64,000 nt of DNA. It comes from Streptomyces sp. NBC_00094. GTDB lineage: Bacteria; Actinomycetota; Actinomycetes; Streptomycetales; Streptomycetaceae. This document shows positions 1 through 9,700 of the stretch, in pieces. Made by a program: the position numbers and the translations under genes. Position 1 is the first letter of the stretch. Every line of letters begins with the position of its first letter. Location: NCBI RefSeq assembly GCF_026343125.1, contig NZ_JAPEMB010000001.1, positions 7,197,501 through 7,261,500 of the forward strand, read 5' to 3'. The notes below the pieces were generated by a model. The model was not told the DNA's origin, ran no database searches, and worked only from the letters and a program-made list of their open reading frames with translations.

Positions 1-23
1 GGTACGGGCATCGGGGTTCGTCC

Positions 24-1190
24 TCACAGGAGTTCGAGGATGGTGGCGTTGGCCATGCCGCCGCCCTCGCACATGGACTGCAGGCCGTAGCGGATGCCGT
101 TGTCGCGCATGTGGTGGACGAGGGTGGTCATGAGGCGTGCGCCGGAGCCGCCGATGGGGTGGCCGAGGGCCATCGCACCACCGAGCGGGTTCATCCGCGC
201 GTAGTCCGCGCCGGTCTCACGGAGCCAGGCGAGGGTGACGGAGGCGAACGCCTCGTTGATCTCGAAGGCGCCGATGTCGCCGATCGAGAGACCGGCTTTC
301 CTGAGCGCCTTGGCGGTGGCCGGGATGGGGCCCTTGAGCATGGTGACCGGGTCCGTACCGGTGACGACCGCGGTGTGGATGCGGGCCATCGGCGTCCACC
401 CCTGGGACGCGGCGAACTCGCTGGTGGTGACCAGCAGCGCGGCGGTGCCGTCGGAGACCTGCGAGGCGTTGCCCGCGGTGATCGTCCCGTCCTCCGCGAA
501 GGCGGGCTTGAGGCCGGCCAGCTTCTCGAGGGTGGAGCCGCGGCGTACGCCCTCGTCGGTGTCGAAGACCCGGGTGGTGCCGTCCTCGTCGGTGACGGTG
601 ATCGGGGCGATCTGGTCCTTGAACAGGCCCTCGTCGATGGCCTGCGCGGCCCGCGCGTGGGAGTCCAGGCCGTGCTGGTCCATCTCGGTCCGCGTGATGC
701 CGTACTCGTCGGCGATCAGCTGGGCGCCCGTGCCCTGGTTGAAGCGGATGCCGTCGTAGCGGGCGAAGACGTCCGGGCCGAAGGGCTCGCCGAAGGTGCC
801 GTCGCCCCGGGTGGTGCCCAGCGGCAACCGGCTCATGATCTCCACGCCGCCGGCTACGGCGACGTCGTACTGACCGGAGATCACCCCGGCCGCGGCCTGG
901 TGCACGGCCTGCTGCGACGAGCCGCACTGCCGGTCGACGGTGACGCCGGGCACGGTCTCCGGCCAGCCGGCCGCCAGCACGGCGGCGCGGCCGATACAGC
1001 CGGCCTGCATGCCGACCGCGGAGGCGCAGCCCCAGATCACGTCGTCGACGAGGGCCGGGTCGAGGTTGTTGCGCGCGGCCAGCGCCTTGAGCACATGTGC
1101 GGAGAGCGAGGCGGAATGCAGCTGTGAGAGCGAGCCGCCGCGCTTGCCCACGGCGGTGCGGACGGCGTCGACGATCACTGCGTCACGCAT
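24..1190 (-). CDS. acetyl-CoA C-acyltransferase (thiolase)
   Basis: A 388-residue thiolase that condenses or cleaves acyl-CoA and 3-ketoacyl-CoA in the cytoplasm. The nucleophilic Cys is C89 in the DRQCGSSQ motif. The C-terminal GHPIGGSG motif carries H344, and the second active-site Cys is C374 in CEGGGMANAT. The length is normal for the family. The ATG at 1190 is preceded by GGAGGA at good spacing, and an open extension further upstream has no thiolase homology. It lies 77 bp downstream of an acyl-CoA dehydrogenase on the same strand, so the two probably form one beta-oxidation-type operon. Substrate chain length cannot be read from sequence. Confidence 0.95.
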   Translation of the reverse strand: MRDAVIVDAVRTAVGKRGGSLSQLHSASLSAHVLKALAARNNLDPALVDDVIWGCASAVGMQAGCIGRAAVLAAGWPETVPGVTVDRQCGSSQQAVHQAAAGVISGQYDVAVAGGVEIMSRLPLGTTRGDGTFGEPFGPDVFARYDGIRFNQGTGAQLIADEYGITRTEMDQHGLDSHARAAQAIDEGLFKDQIAPITVTDEDGTTRVFDTDEGVRRGSTLEKLAGLKPAFAEDGTITAGNASQVSDGTAALLVTTSEFAASQGWTPMARIHTAVVTGTDPVTMLKGPIPATAKALRKAGLSIGDIGAFEINEAFASVTLAWLRETGADYARMNPLGGAMALGHPIGGSGARLMTTLVHHMRDNGIRYGLQSMCEGGGMANATILELL

Positions 1191-1267
1191 GGGGTCCTCC
1201 TGGGGGAAGTGGGTTGAGGGGAAGGGCCGGGCCCGGGCCCGGGACGGGATCGGAGCCGGGGAAGGGC

Positions 1268-2425
1268 TCAGAGTCCGAGGTCCTTGGCGATGATCGTCTT
1301 CATGACCTCGCTGGTCCCGGCGTAGATCCGGTTCACCCGGGTGTCCGCGTAGAGGCGGGCGATGGGGTACTCCAGCATGTAGCCGTAACCGCCGTGCAGC
1401 TGGAGGCACTTGTCGATGACGCGGCCCGCGACCTCGGTACAGAAGAGCTTGGCCCTGGCGGCGTCGGCGGCCGTCAGTTCGCCTGCGGCGTGTTCCGTGA
1501 GGGCGCGGTCGACGAGTGCCTGCGCGGCGGCGACCTCTGTGGCGCACTCGGCGAGGACGAACTTGGTGTTCTGGAACGCGGCGACGGGCCTGCCGAAGAC
1601 CTCACGCTCGCGTACGTACGCGGTCGCGAAGCCGATCGCGCCTGCCGCGTTGGCGTAGGCGTTGATCGCCGCGCCGAGGCGCTCCACCGCGAGGTTGTGG
1701 GTGAGGTAGTTGAAGGCCGCGCCCTCCTCGCCGAGCAGGTTCTCGACAGGGACCCGGACGTCGGTGAAGGAGAGCTCGGCGGTGTCCTGCGCGCGCAGGC
1801 CGATCTTGTCGAGCTTGCGCCCCACGGTGAAACCCGCGGAGCTCGTGTCCACGCACAGGATCGAGAGCCCGCCCCGACGGTCGGCGGGGTCGTACGCGGC
1901 GGTCCGGCAGACGACCAGGACGAGATCCGCCTGGGCGCCGCCGGTGATGAAGGTCTTGGCGCCGTCGAGGACGTAGTGGGCGCCGTCCTCGGAGAGCCGG
2001 GCGCGGGTGGCGATGCCCGCGAGATCGGAGCCGGTGCCGGGCTCGGTCATGGCGATGGCGGTCATGATCTCGCCCGAGAGGAAGCCGGGAAGCCAGCGCC
2101 GCTTCTGCTCCTCGCTGCCGAACTCCAGCAGGTAGGGCAGGACGAGGCAGGTGTGCACCGATTCGGCGCCGAACCCGACGCCCGCGCGCCCGCACTCCTC
2201 CCGGAGCACGGCCTGGTAGGTGAAGTCGGTGACGCCCGCCCCGCCGTACTCCTCCGGCACGTTGATGCCCAGGACGCCCAGGGCGCCGAGCTTGCGGTAG
2301 AGCGCGCGGGGTACGTGGCCCTGCCGCTCCCAGTCCGCGTAGTGGGGGACGACCTCCTCGGCGATGAACGCCCGGACGGTCGCCCGGAAAGCCTCGTGGT
2401 CCTCGGTGAACACGCTTCGGCGCAC
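1268..2425 (-). CDS. acyl-CoA dehydrogenase
   Basis: A 385-residue FAD-dependent acyl-CoA dehydrogenase catalysing alpha,beta-desaturation of acyl-CoA. It shows the classical order: N-terminal helical domain, the middle-domain signature AMTEPGTGSDL, and C-terminal QLHGGYGYMLEYP, where the Glu (about E352) is the likely catalytic base. The GTG start at 2425 has AGGAAGGA about 11 bases upstream. It is probably transcribed with the downstream thiolase. The divergent partner is the DUF35 protein. The roughly 225-bp space between their starts contains the TAAGTTAAT-N6-TAAC element about 50 bp from this start. The family is certain and the substrate unknown. Confidence 0.95.
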   Translation of the reverse strand: MRRSVFTEDHEAFRATVRAFIAEEVVPHYADWERQGHVPRALYRKLGALGVLGINVPEEYGGAGVTDFTYQAVLREECGRAGVGFGAESVHTCLVLPYLLEFGSEEQKRRWLPGFLSGEIMTAIAMTEPGTGSDLAGIATRARLSEDGAHYVLDGAKTFITGGAQADLVLVVCRTAAYDPADRRGGLSILCVDTSSAGFTVGRKLDKIGLRAQDTAELSFTDVRVPVENLLGEEGAAFNYLTHNLAVERLGAAINAYANAAGAIGFATAYVREREVFGRPVAAFQNTKFVLAECATEVAAAQALVDRALTEHAAGELTAADAARAKLFCTEVAGRVIDKCLQLHGGYGYMLEYPIARLYADTRVNRIYAGTSEVMKTIIAKDLGL

Positions 2426-2474
2426 GGTCAGCCAATCCTTCCTGGCACGTCCGGCACACTCGCCGGACGTGCCA

Positions 2475-2493
2475 TAAGTTAATCTGCAATAAC
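2475..2493. promoter_or_regulatory. shared regulatory motif, copy 1 (TAAGTTAAT-N6-TAAC)
   Basis: An A/T-rich element in otherwise GC-rich DNA, between the divergent acyl-CoA dehydrogenase and DUF35 genes. The same 13 fixed bases with the same 6-bp gap recur, in inverted orientation, at 3930-3948 ahead of the aldehyde dehydrogenase gene. It probably serves as an operator or promoter element for a common regulator. The regulator itself is not evident nearby. Confidence 0.5.
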
Positions 2494-2651
2494 CTGAGAG
2501 TCTAGGTCTGAGCGTGCTTGCTTCCCAAGAAACACGGGGTATGTTGGCGCTCGTGGTGATGCAACGCTCGCCTCGTACTCGATCCCTTCACGTCAGGGAA
2601 CCAGGTTCCCCAGGGTGCGATGGCGACAGCGGCGGAGAGCAAGGGGCGGAC

Positions 2652-3026
2652 GTGGACCTCAAGGCGGCGGAACTCGTCTATCAGCGCTGCCGGTGGTGCG
2701 GCACGACCTCCTTCCGGAGGCTGCTGTGCCCGGCGTGCGCGTCGAGCGACCTCGACTCCCACCGGAGTGACGGCCAGGGCGTCGTGGTCCGGTCGAGCGT
2801 GGTGAGTCGCTACCGAAGGGCGATGCGCAGCGAGTCGGTCGTCCGGTTCCCGGAGGGCTTCACGCTCCGCTGCCGGGTCGTCGGCGCCCCACCGCACCTC
2901 GTGCGCGAGGGCACCCGCGTGCGCCCGGCGGCCGGGATCGCCCCGAACGCCGCCGGCGAGCTCGTCTTCGAGGTGTTCGGAGTGTGTGACACCGACGAGC
3001 GTGAACGGTGGCACCGGCAGTGGTGA
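2652..3026 (+). CDS. DUF35-type Zn-ribbon/OB-fold protein
   Basis: A protein of about 124 residues. It has a rubredoxin-like Zn ribbon at the N terminus (YQRCRWCGT followed by LCPACASSD) and a C-terminal OB-fold-like beta domain. This is the DUF35 architecture, whose members commonly accompany thiolases and acyl-CoA enzymes and are thought to stabilise or channel acyl-CoA substrates. I chose the GTG at 2652 because homology begins just after it. The frame is open back to a GTG at 2514, so a 170-residue version is possible, although that extension looks unconserved. The 3-hydroxyacyl-CoA dehydrogenase starts 20 bp downstream, so the two are probably co-transcribed. Confidence 0.8.
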   Translation: MDLKAAELVYQRCRWCGTTSFRRLLCPACASSDLDSHRSDGQGVVVRSSVVSRYRRAMRSESVVRFPEGFTLRCRVVGAPPHLVREGTRVRPAAGIAPNAAGELVFEVFGVCDTDERERWHRQW

Positions 3027-3046
3027 GAGAAGAGGACAACCGACGG

Positions 3047-3910
3047 ATGCGTGAATTCAGTCGAGTCGGGGTCGTGGGCTGCGGCCTCATGGGCTCCGGG
3101 ATAGCCGAGGTCTGCGCGCGCGCCGGCCTCGACGTGCTGGTCGCCGAGCGCGACGCGGAGGCTCTGGCCGCCGGTCGGTCCCGGCTGATCGGCTCGGTCG
3201 ACCGCGGGCTGCGCGGCGGCAAGCTCACCGAGGAGGAGCGTGACGCGACGCTCCGAAGGCTCACCTTCACCTCCGACCTCGACGCCTTCGCCGACCGCGA
3301 TCTGGTGGTCGAGGCCGTCGCCGAACGGCGGGACGCCAAGACGCTCGTGTTCGAGCGGCTCGACCGAGTCCTCGCCGACGGCGGGGCGGTCATCGCCTCC
3401 AACACCTCGTCGATCCCGATCATCGACCTGGCCGCCGTCACCACGCGGCCGCAGAACGTCGTCGGTGTCCACTTCTTCAACCCGGTGCCGGTGCAGCGGC
3501 TGGTCGAGGTCATCCCCACCCAGCTCACCGCGCCCGAGGTCGCGGAAGAGGTGACGGCCTTCGCCGAGCGGAGGCTCGGCAAGACGGTCGTCCGCGCCAA
3601 GGACCGCGCGGGCTTCGTGGTCAACGCGTTGCTCGTTCCCTATCTCGTCTCCGCCGTGCGGATGCTCGAGTCCGGGGTGGCCTCGGCCGAGGACATCGAC
3701 GCCGGCATGGTGCTCGGCTGCGCCCACCCGATGGGACCGCTCAGGCTGCTCGACCTCATCGGCCTCGATACGGCGCTGTCGATCGCCGAATCGATGTACG
3801 AGGAGTACAAGGAGCCGCTGTACGCCCCGCCGCCGCTGCTGCGGCGCATGGTGGCGGCCGGTGCCATGGGGCGGAAGGCGGGGCGCGGTTTCCATGACTA
3901 CGCGAGCTGA
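3047..3910 (+). CDS. 3-hydroxyacyl-CoA (3-hydroxybutyryl-CoA) dehydrogenase
   Basis: A 287-residue NAD(P)-dependent dehydrogenase interconverting 3-hydroxyacyl-CoA and 3-ketoacyl-CoA. The Rossmann motif is G11-x-G13-x-x-G16 (VVGCGLMGSG). The catalytic region includes NVVGVHFFNPVPV with the active-site His, followed by the VEVIPT Glu partner. The C-terminal domain begins at KDRAGFVVN. The ATG at 3047 fits family N termini (REFSRVGVVG). An upstream in-frame GTG at 3008 would overlap the DUF35 gene and adds nothing conserved. With the thiolase and acyl-CoA dehydrogenase on the opposite strand it supplies most of a beta-oxidation cycle. No enoyl-CoA hydratase lies in the window. Confidence 0.95.
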   Translation: MREFSRVGVVGCGLMGSGIAEVCARAGLDVLVAERDAEALAAGRSRLIGSVDRGLRGGKLTEEERDATLRRLTFTSDLDAFADRDLVVEAVAERRDAKTLVFERLDRVLADGGAVIASNTSSIPIIDLAAVTTRPQNVVGVHFFNPVPVQRLVEVIPTQLTAPEVAEEVTAFAERRLGKTVVRAKDRAGFVVNALLVPYLVSAVRMLESGVASAEDIDAGMVLGCAHPMGPLRLLDLIGLDTALSIAESMYEEYKEPLYAPPPLLRRMVAAGAMGRKAGRGFHDYAS

Positions 3911-3929
3911 TGCCACTCTGGACACGTGC

Positions 3930-3948
3930 GTTAGCGTGAATTAACTTA
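3930..3948. promoter_or_regulatory. shared regulatory motif, copy 2 (inverted)
   Basis: On the minus strand this reads TAAGTTAAT-TCACGC-TAAC, matching the element at 2475-2493 in all fixed positions and in gap length. It starts 20 bp after the 3-hydroxyacyl-CoA dehydrogenase stop and lies about 165 bp before the aldehyde dehydrogenase start. That suggests co-regulation of the second half of the cluster. Confidence 0.5.
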
Positions 3949-4016
3949 ACTGTCCATGGGGCCGGATTCCAGCGAGGTTATGCCTGCGCGTGGAGTAGTC
4001 GCAGTTCACTTAGGCG

Positions 4017-4098
4017 GATCGTCTCGATCGTCTCGATCGTGTGGTCGACCGTCGTCCGGTATCGCCCTGCCTGCGCAATGACGCAATGACGCAATGAC
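4017..4098. repeat. two short tandem repeats upstream of aldehyde dehydrogenase
   Basis: Three 9-bp units of GATCGTCTC type (4017-4043) and three exact GCAATGAC units (4075-4098) lie in the leader of the aldehyde dehydrogenase gene. Each GCAATGAC unit carries an ATG. The last one lies in the frame of the dehydrogenase gene and could act as an alternative start at 4094. Copy-number change could therefore alter the leader. Confidence 0.6.
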
Positions 4099-4114
4099 AG
4101 CGAGGACCCCGCAC

Positions 4115-5572
4115 ATGACCGACATCCTGGAACACCGCACCCTCTTCATCGGCGGCCGGTGGGCCGAGCCCGCCGGCCGGGACACCATCGACGTGGTCTC
4201 GCCGGCGACAGAGCAGGTCATCGGCCGCGTGCCCCACGCGACCCCCGAGGACGTGGACCGCGCGGTCGCCGCGGCCCGTGAGGCGTTCGACCACGGCCCA
4301 TGGCCCCGGATGACGCCCGCGGAGCGCATCGAGATCGTCACCCGGATCAAGGACGGTCTCCTCGCCCGCCACCAGGAGCTCGCCGAACTGATCACCCTGC
4401 AGAACGGCAGCCCCATCACCTTCTCCGTACGGGCCCAGGCGCTCAGCGCCGTCGCCACCTTCGGCGCGACCCTCGCCGTCGCCGCGGGCCTCGCGACGGA
4501 GGAGGAGCGGCCCGGCCTGACCGGACCCCTCCTGATCCGCCGGGAACCGGTCGGCGTGGTCGCCGCCGTCACCCCGTGGAACGTGCCGCAGCTGACCATC
4601 GCCGGCAAGCTCGCGCCCGCGCTGCTCGCCGGTTGCGCCGTCATCCTCAAGCCGTCTCCGGAGACGCCCCTGGACGCCTACCTCCTGGCCGAGGTGTGCG
4701 AGGCCGCCGGGCTGCCGGAAGGCGTGCTCAGCGTTCTGCCGGCCGACCGGGTGACCAGTGCCTATCTGGTAGCCCACCCGGACGTCGACAAGGTCGCCTT
4801 CACGGGCTCGGTCGGCGCGGGCAAGCAGATCATGGCCGCCGCCGCCCGGAACCTCACCCGCGTCACCCTGGAGCTCGGCGGCAAGTCCGCGGCGATCCTC
4901 CTGGAGGACGCGGACCTCGACGCCGCCCTGCCGAGCATCGTCATGGGCGCCTTCGCCAACAGTGGCCAGGCGTGCGTCGCCCTGACCCGCATCCTCGCCC
5001 CGGCGAGCCGCTACGACGAGATCGCCGCGAAGCTCACCGCGGCCGTCGCCTCGCTCAAGGTCGGCGACCCGTCCGACCCGGCCACGCTGATCGGCCCGAT
5101 GGTCACCGAGCGACAGCGGCAGCGGAACCTCGACTACATCCGCATCGGCCAGGAGGAGGGCGCCAAGCTCCTCACCGGCGGCGGCATCCCCGAGGGCCTG
5201 AGCACTGGCTGGTACATCGAGCCCACCCTCTTCGGCGACGTCGACAACGGGATGCGGATCGCCCAGGAGGAGATCTTCGGCCCCGTCATCTGCCTCATCC
5301 GCTACGAGGACGAGGCTGACGCCGTTCGCATCGCCAACGACTCCGCGTACGGGCTCGCCGGCACCGTCTGGGCGGGAACGGACGAACACGGTACCGAGAT
5401 CGCCCGGCGCATCCGTACCGGTACGTACTCCGTCAACTGCCAGCGCTTCGACGTCGTCGGCCCGTTCGGCGGCTACAAGGACTCCGGGATCGGCCGCGAG
5501 TTCGGCCCCGAGGGCTTCGCGGCGTACCAGGAGACGAAGACGATCCACCTGCCCGCCCCGGCCCGATCCTGA
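4115..5572 (+). CDS. aldehyde dehydrogenase
   Basis: A 485-residue NAD(P)-dependent aldehyde dehydrogenase oxidising an aldehyde to a carboxylate. It shows the cofactor motif VTPWNVP, the GSVGAGKQI loop, the general base E253 in LELGGKS and the nucleophile C287 in FANSGQAC. The length is normal for the superfamily. The ATG at 4115 has GAGGA eight bases upstream. An in-frame ATG at 4094, within a short tandem repeat, is less likely. A Zn alcohol dehydrogenase follows 29 bp downstream. The pair could convert an alcohol through its aldehyde to an acid for CoA activation and the neighbouring beta-oxidation enzymes. That pathway order is inferred. Confidence 0.95.
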   Translation: MTDILEHRTLFIGGRWAEPAGRDTIDVVSPATEQVIGRVPHATPEDVDRAVAAAREAFDHGPWPRMTPAERIEIVTRIKDGLLARHQELAELITLQNGSPITFSVRAQALSAVATFGATLAVAAGLATEEERPGLTGPLLIRREPVGVVAAVTPWNVPQLTIAGKLAPALLAGCAVILKPSPETPLDAYLLAEVCEAAGLPEGVLSVLPADRVTSAYLVAHPDVDKVAFTGSVGAGKQIMAAAARNLTRVTLELGGKSAAILLEDADLDAALPSIVMGAFANSGQACVALTRILAPASRYDEIAAKLTAAVASLKVGDPSDPATLIGPMVTERQRQRNLDYIRIGQEEGAKLLTGGGIPEGLSTGWYIEPTLFGDVDNGMRIAQEEIFGPVICLIRYEDEADAVRIANDSAYGLAGTVWAGTDEHGTEIARRIRTGTYSVNCQRFDVVGPFGGYKDSGIGREFGPEGFAAYQETKTIHLPAPARS

Positions 5573-5601
5573 CCCCCCACCACACCCACGAGGAGCACAC
5601 G

Positions 5602-6678
5602 ATGCACGCAGCAGTACTGCACAAGACCGGCGACGACACCCTGGACGTCGTCGACGTCGAGCCGGTGTCCTTCGGCCCCGGCCGGGTCCGGGTCAAGATG
5701 CACAAGGCCGGCCTGTGCCACTCCGACCTGTCGGCCATGAGTGGTGTGCTCGCGCATCCCGCCCCGTTCGTCCCCGGCCACGAGGGCGCCGGCGAGGTGA
5801 TCGAGGTCGGCGAGGGCGTCACCCACGTCAAGCCCGGTGACCGCGTCATCGTCTGCTGGATGCCGCCGTGCGACGCCTGTCCCTCCTGCAAGGCGGGCGA
5901 CGGACACCTCTGCCGCAGCGGTTACCGCAACCTCGCCCACCCCAACTTCCGCAGCGGGGAGACGATCGTCCCCGGCATGCTGGGCGCCGGCACGTTCGCC
6001 GAGGAGGCCGTGATCGCTGCCTACGCGGCGATCCCGATCCCCGACGACGTGCCGTACGACATCGCCGCCCTCATCGGCTGCGGTGTCACCACCGGAATCG
6101 GAGCGGCCCTCAACACCGCCCAGGTGAAGCCGGGTTCGTCGGTCGTCGTGATCGGCCTCGGCGGCGTCGGCATCAGCATCCTCCAGGGAGCCAAGGTCGC
6201 GGGCGCGGCGCGGATCATCGCGGTGGATCCGACACCCAACCGCCGCGAGTGGGCACTCCAGTTCGGCGCCACCGAGGCCATCGCCCCCGAGGAGCTGCCG
6301 GAGACCGTGAAGCGGCTCACCGGAGGCTTCGGCTTCGACTACGCCTTCGAGGCCGTCGGCAAGGCCGGCACACTGCGCGCCGCCTACGACGCCACCCGCC
6401 TCGGCGGCACGGTCTGCCTCGTCGGCGCCGGTTCGCGCACCGACATGACCGACATCAGCATGGCCGAACTGGTGCTCAACGAGAAGGCGATCCTGCCCTC
6501 CTTCTACGGCGGCGCCGACATCCGCCGCACCTACGCCACGATCATCGACCTGTGGCGCGCGGGCCGCATCGACCTGGAATCGATGATCACCCACCACGTA
6601 CCGCTGACGGACATCAACGAGGCCATCCGCCAGATGCACACCGGCGAGGCACTGCGCACGATCATCGACATCGCCTGA
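5602..6678 (+). CDS. zinc-dependent alcohol dehydrogenase
   Basis: A 358-residue medium-chain dehydrogenase/reductase. Catalytic zinc ligands are C39 (GLCHSD) and H60 with E61 (VPGHEGAGEV). The structural zinc lobe is visible as CDACPSCKAGDGHLC. The nucleotide-binding motif is GLGGVG near residue 190. This layout resembles class III or NDMA-dependent-like alcohol dehydrogenases, but the exact subclass is uncertain. GAGGAG lies just ahead of the ATG. It is co-directional with and close to the aldehyde dehydrogenase gene, so both are probably expressed together to oxidise an alcohol substrate. Confidence 0.94.
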   Translation: MHAAVLHKTGDDTLDVVDVEPVSFGPGRVRVKMHKAGLCHSDLSAMSGVLAHPAPFVPGHEGAGEVIEVGEGVTHVKPGDRVIVCWMPPCDACPSCKAGDGHLCRSGYRNLAHPNFRSGETIVPGMLGAGTFAEEAVIAAYAAIPIPDDVPYDIAALIGCGVTTGIGAALNTAQVKPGSSVVVIGLGGVGISILQGAKVAGAARIIAVDPTPNRREWALQFGATEAIAPEELPETVKRLTGGFGFDYAFEAVGKAGTLRAAYDATRLGGTVCLVGAGSRTDMTDISMAELVLNEKAILPSFYGGADIRRTYATIIDLWRAGRIDLESMITHHVPLTDINEAIRQMHTGEALRTIIDIA

Positions 6679-6789
6679 GCCGCCCTCGCGGCGGTGGCGT
6701 GCCCGGGGGAACCCGCTGGAGGAGCGAAGGGGTCCCCGGGACGTACACCACCGTCGTCAAGGTGGATGATCATCGCTAAGGTGTGCGCC

Positions 6790-9700
6790 ATGCCAGGACC
6801 GGCCGAGTCACCGCTCGCTCCACGGCTGACCCTGCACCTTCTCGGGGGGTTCGGGGCGGTCCGTGACGACGGCGTGGAGATCCCGAGGCGGTGGCGGCGC
6901 AGCACCGCGCAGACGCTGGTGAAGCTGCTCGCCGTGACCCCGGGGCAGCGGCGCCATCGCGAGCAGGTGATGGAGCAGCTGTGGCCGGACATCCCGATGG
7001 AATCGGCGCTACGGAATCTGCGGGTCACGCTCCATGCTGCGCGCCACGCCCTGGAGCCGGATCTCGCGCCCCGGGCTCCTTCTTCGTATCTCCTAGCGCA
7101 CGGCGAGGTGCTCTTCCTTGCAGCGGACCGGGTACGGGTCGACGTCGACGAGGCGGAGGAGTCCGCCCGTGCCGCGCTGGCCTCGGGCGAGGCCGACGGG
7201 CTCGGCGCGGCGCTGGCCTCCTTGGGCCGGGAGCTCCTCCCCGAGGACCGGTACGCGGACTGGGCACGGGAACGCCGCCTCCGCATCGAGGTGCTGTGCG
7301 AACAGCTCGTACGGGCCCTGGCGGAAAGCCTGCTGGCCGACGGCCGCACCGACGACGCGGTCGGTGTGCTGCGCGAGGCGCTGGACCGGTTCCCCGCCGA
7401 CGAGGGGCTGCACCTGCTGCTGGCGCGGACCTGGTGTGCCATGGGCCGGCCACGCCAGGCCATCCGGCAGTACCACGCCTGTCGTGAGGCGCTGTCCGAG
7501 GAACTGGGCCTGCGGCCGGGCGCCGAGCTGGAGGCGCTGCACCGGACCGCCCTGGCCGCGCTCGACGCGCGCGCTGTCGCGCCGCTCGCCACCACCGTGC
7601 CGGAACCCGCGCCGCTGCCGCCCGCGATCCGCCGCCCCGAACGCCTGCCGTTGTTCGGCCGGGAGCGCCCGCTGGAGCTCCTCGTCGAGCACGCGTGCGG
7701 GCCCGCGCCGGAACCCGGGGTGGTATCGGGGTCGTCATCGGGGTCGGCCTCCGCATGGGCCGGGGACGCCCCGCTCGTCGTGGTGCGCGGCGAGGCGGGC
7801 ATCGGCAAGACCCGGCTGGTCGCGGAGGCGGCACGCCGTGCGGCGGCCGAGGGCGTCTGCGTGCTGTGGGGCACGAGTCACGAGGCCGAGGGGCAGACTC
7901 CGTACGGGGTCTTCGCCGACGCGCTCGACGGCCGCCTCGCCGGGTGCGGCGTCCAGGAGCGCTCCCGGGTGGGTGCCGAACACGCGGGGCTCGCCGCCCT
8001 GTTGCCTTCCCTGGGCGGGGGACCGGTCGTCGCCGCGAGCCCGGAGGAGGAGCGCGCCCGCCTGTTCCGGGCCGTCGCCGGATTCCTCACCGACCTCGCG
8101 GCGGCCCGGCCGGTCCTCATGGTGCTGGACGATGTCCACGCGGCCGACCCGGGCTCGTTGAGCCTGCTGCACTTCCTGGTCCGTACGACCCAGGACAGGC
8201 GCTGGCGGTTCATCGCCACCTGCCGTGACGACACGCTCGAACCGGACGACGTGCGGCGGCAGGTGCTCGACGGGATCCTGCGGCAACGGATGGCGGTGGA
8301 GGTCGATCTCCTGCGGCTGAGCCGCGCCGACTGCGCGGGGCTGGCCGCCGCAGCCGCGGGCCATGCCGTCGGCACGAACCCCGTCGGCCGCTCGGGCTCC
8401 GGATCCGTCTCCGTCTCCGGCTCCGTCTCCGTCTCCGGCTCCGTCGAGTTCGCGGAGAGACGTCGTACCGCCTCCCGTATCTTCCAGCTCTCGCTCGGAA
8501 ACCCGCTGTTCGCCCTGGAACTGGCCAGTACCCCTGGGGCGGACCTGGAGCGCATGGAACCGCGGCACCGCACCACCGCCGAACCGCACACGGATGCCGT
8601 CCCCGACGGCATCCGCCGCCTCGTCGGCAGCAGGCTCACCCGACTGCCCCGGGACGCCCGCCGCACGCTGGCCGCCCTCGCGGTCGCCGGCGGCACCGCC
8701 GTGTCGCTCACCGAGCTGGAGGCCGTCACCTCCGCCGGACTGCATCCGCCGCTGGAGGGACCGGAGGTCACGTCTGCGCTCGACGCGGCCGCCGGTTCGG
8801 GGATCGTCGAGGAACGCGATGTCGTCCTCGGCGGCCGGGCTGTTCTCGGCTACTCCTTCCGGCACCCACTTGTACGGCTGGCCTGCGCGGAACAGCTGAG
8901 CAGAGCCGCGCGCAGGCGTCTCCACCATGCGTACGCGGACACGGTGCTGCGGCTGCGTCCCGACGCCCTCGACACTCTCGCGTTCCACATGACGGTGGCC
9001 GACGACGAGCGGGCACCGGTCTTCCTCCGGGCGGCCGCCGAGCGTGCGGCCTCGCTGTACGCCAACGACAGCGCCTGCGACTACTACCGGGAACTGGTCG
9101 CCCGGCTGGACGCCACGGACCGGTCGGCGGCGGGGGAGGCGCGGGTGGCCTGGGGGGAGGTCCTGCGCCGCGCCGCCCGCTATCCGGAGGCCGAGGACGT
9201 GCTGAGGCGGGCGCTGCGGGATCTGACGGCGGCCGAGAACTCCTCCGGTGCGCTGCGTGCCGCGGTATGCCTGGCCGAGGTCCTCGGCCGTGCCGGGCGC
9301 ACGCTCGACGGTCTCGCGGTGCTCCGTGGGGCTCCGCGCGACCGGTCGACGGCCGGCGACAGAGCGCGGCTTCATCTCGCCGTCGGCGCCCTGGGCTTCC
9401 ACGCCGGGCACTTCGAGGAGACGCTCACGGCTCTGCGCCGCGCGGAGCTGGAGACTGAACGGCTCCCCGCCGGAGAGCGGGACCCGCTGCTGTCCCGCAC
9501 GTTCACGACGCGCGCCGCCGCGCTGCTCGTCGCCGGGCAGGTGCGGGAGAGCCGCGAGGCGGCCGAGGCGGCGCTGCGGACGGCCGAGCGGACCGGCGAC
9601 GCGGCGCTGATCTCCAGCGCGCTCTCCGTCGTGGGCGAACTGGCCCGTGAGGAGGGCAGGCCGACGGCCGCACGGGACTTCGCGCGGCGTGCCGTGTCGG

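Noticed and set aside
1191..1547. N-terminal extension of the thiolase
   Set aside because: It overlaps the acyl-CoA dehydrogenase gene, is Arg-rich and lacks homology. A good ribosome site precedes the ATG at 1190.
4075..4098. CRISPR-like short direct repeats before the aldehyde dehydrogenase
   Set aside because: Three contiguous 8-bp units with no spacers are a simple tandem repeat, not a CRISPR array.
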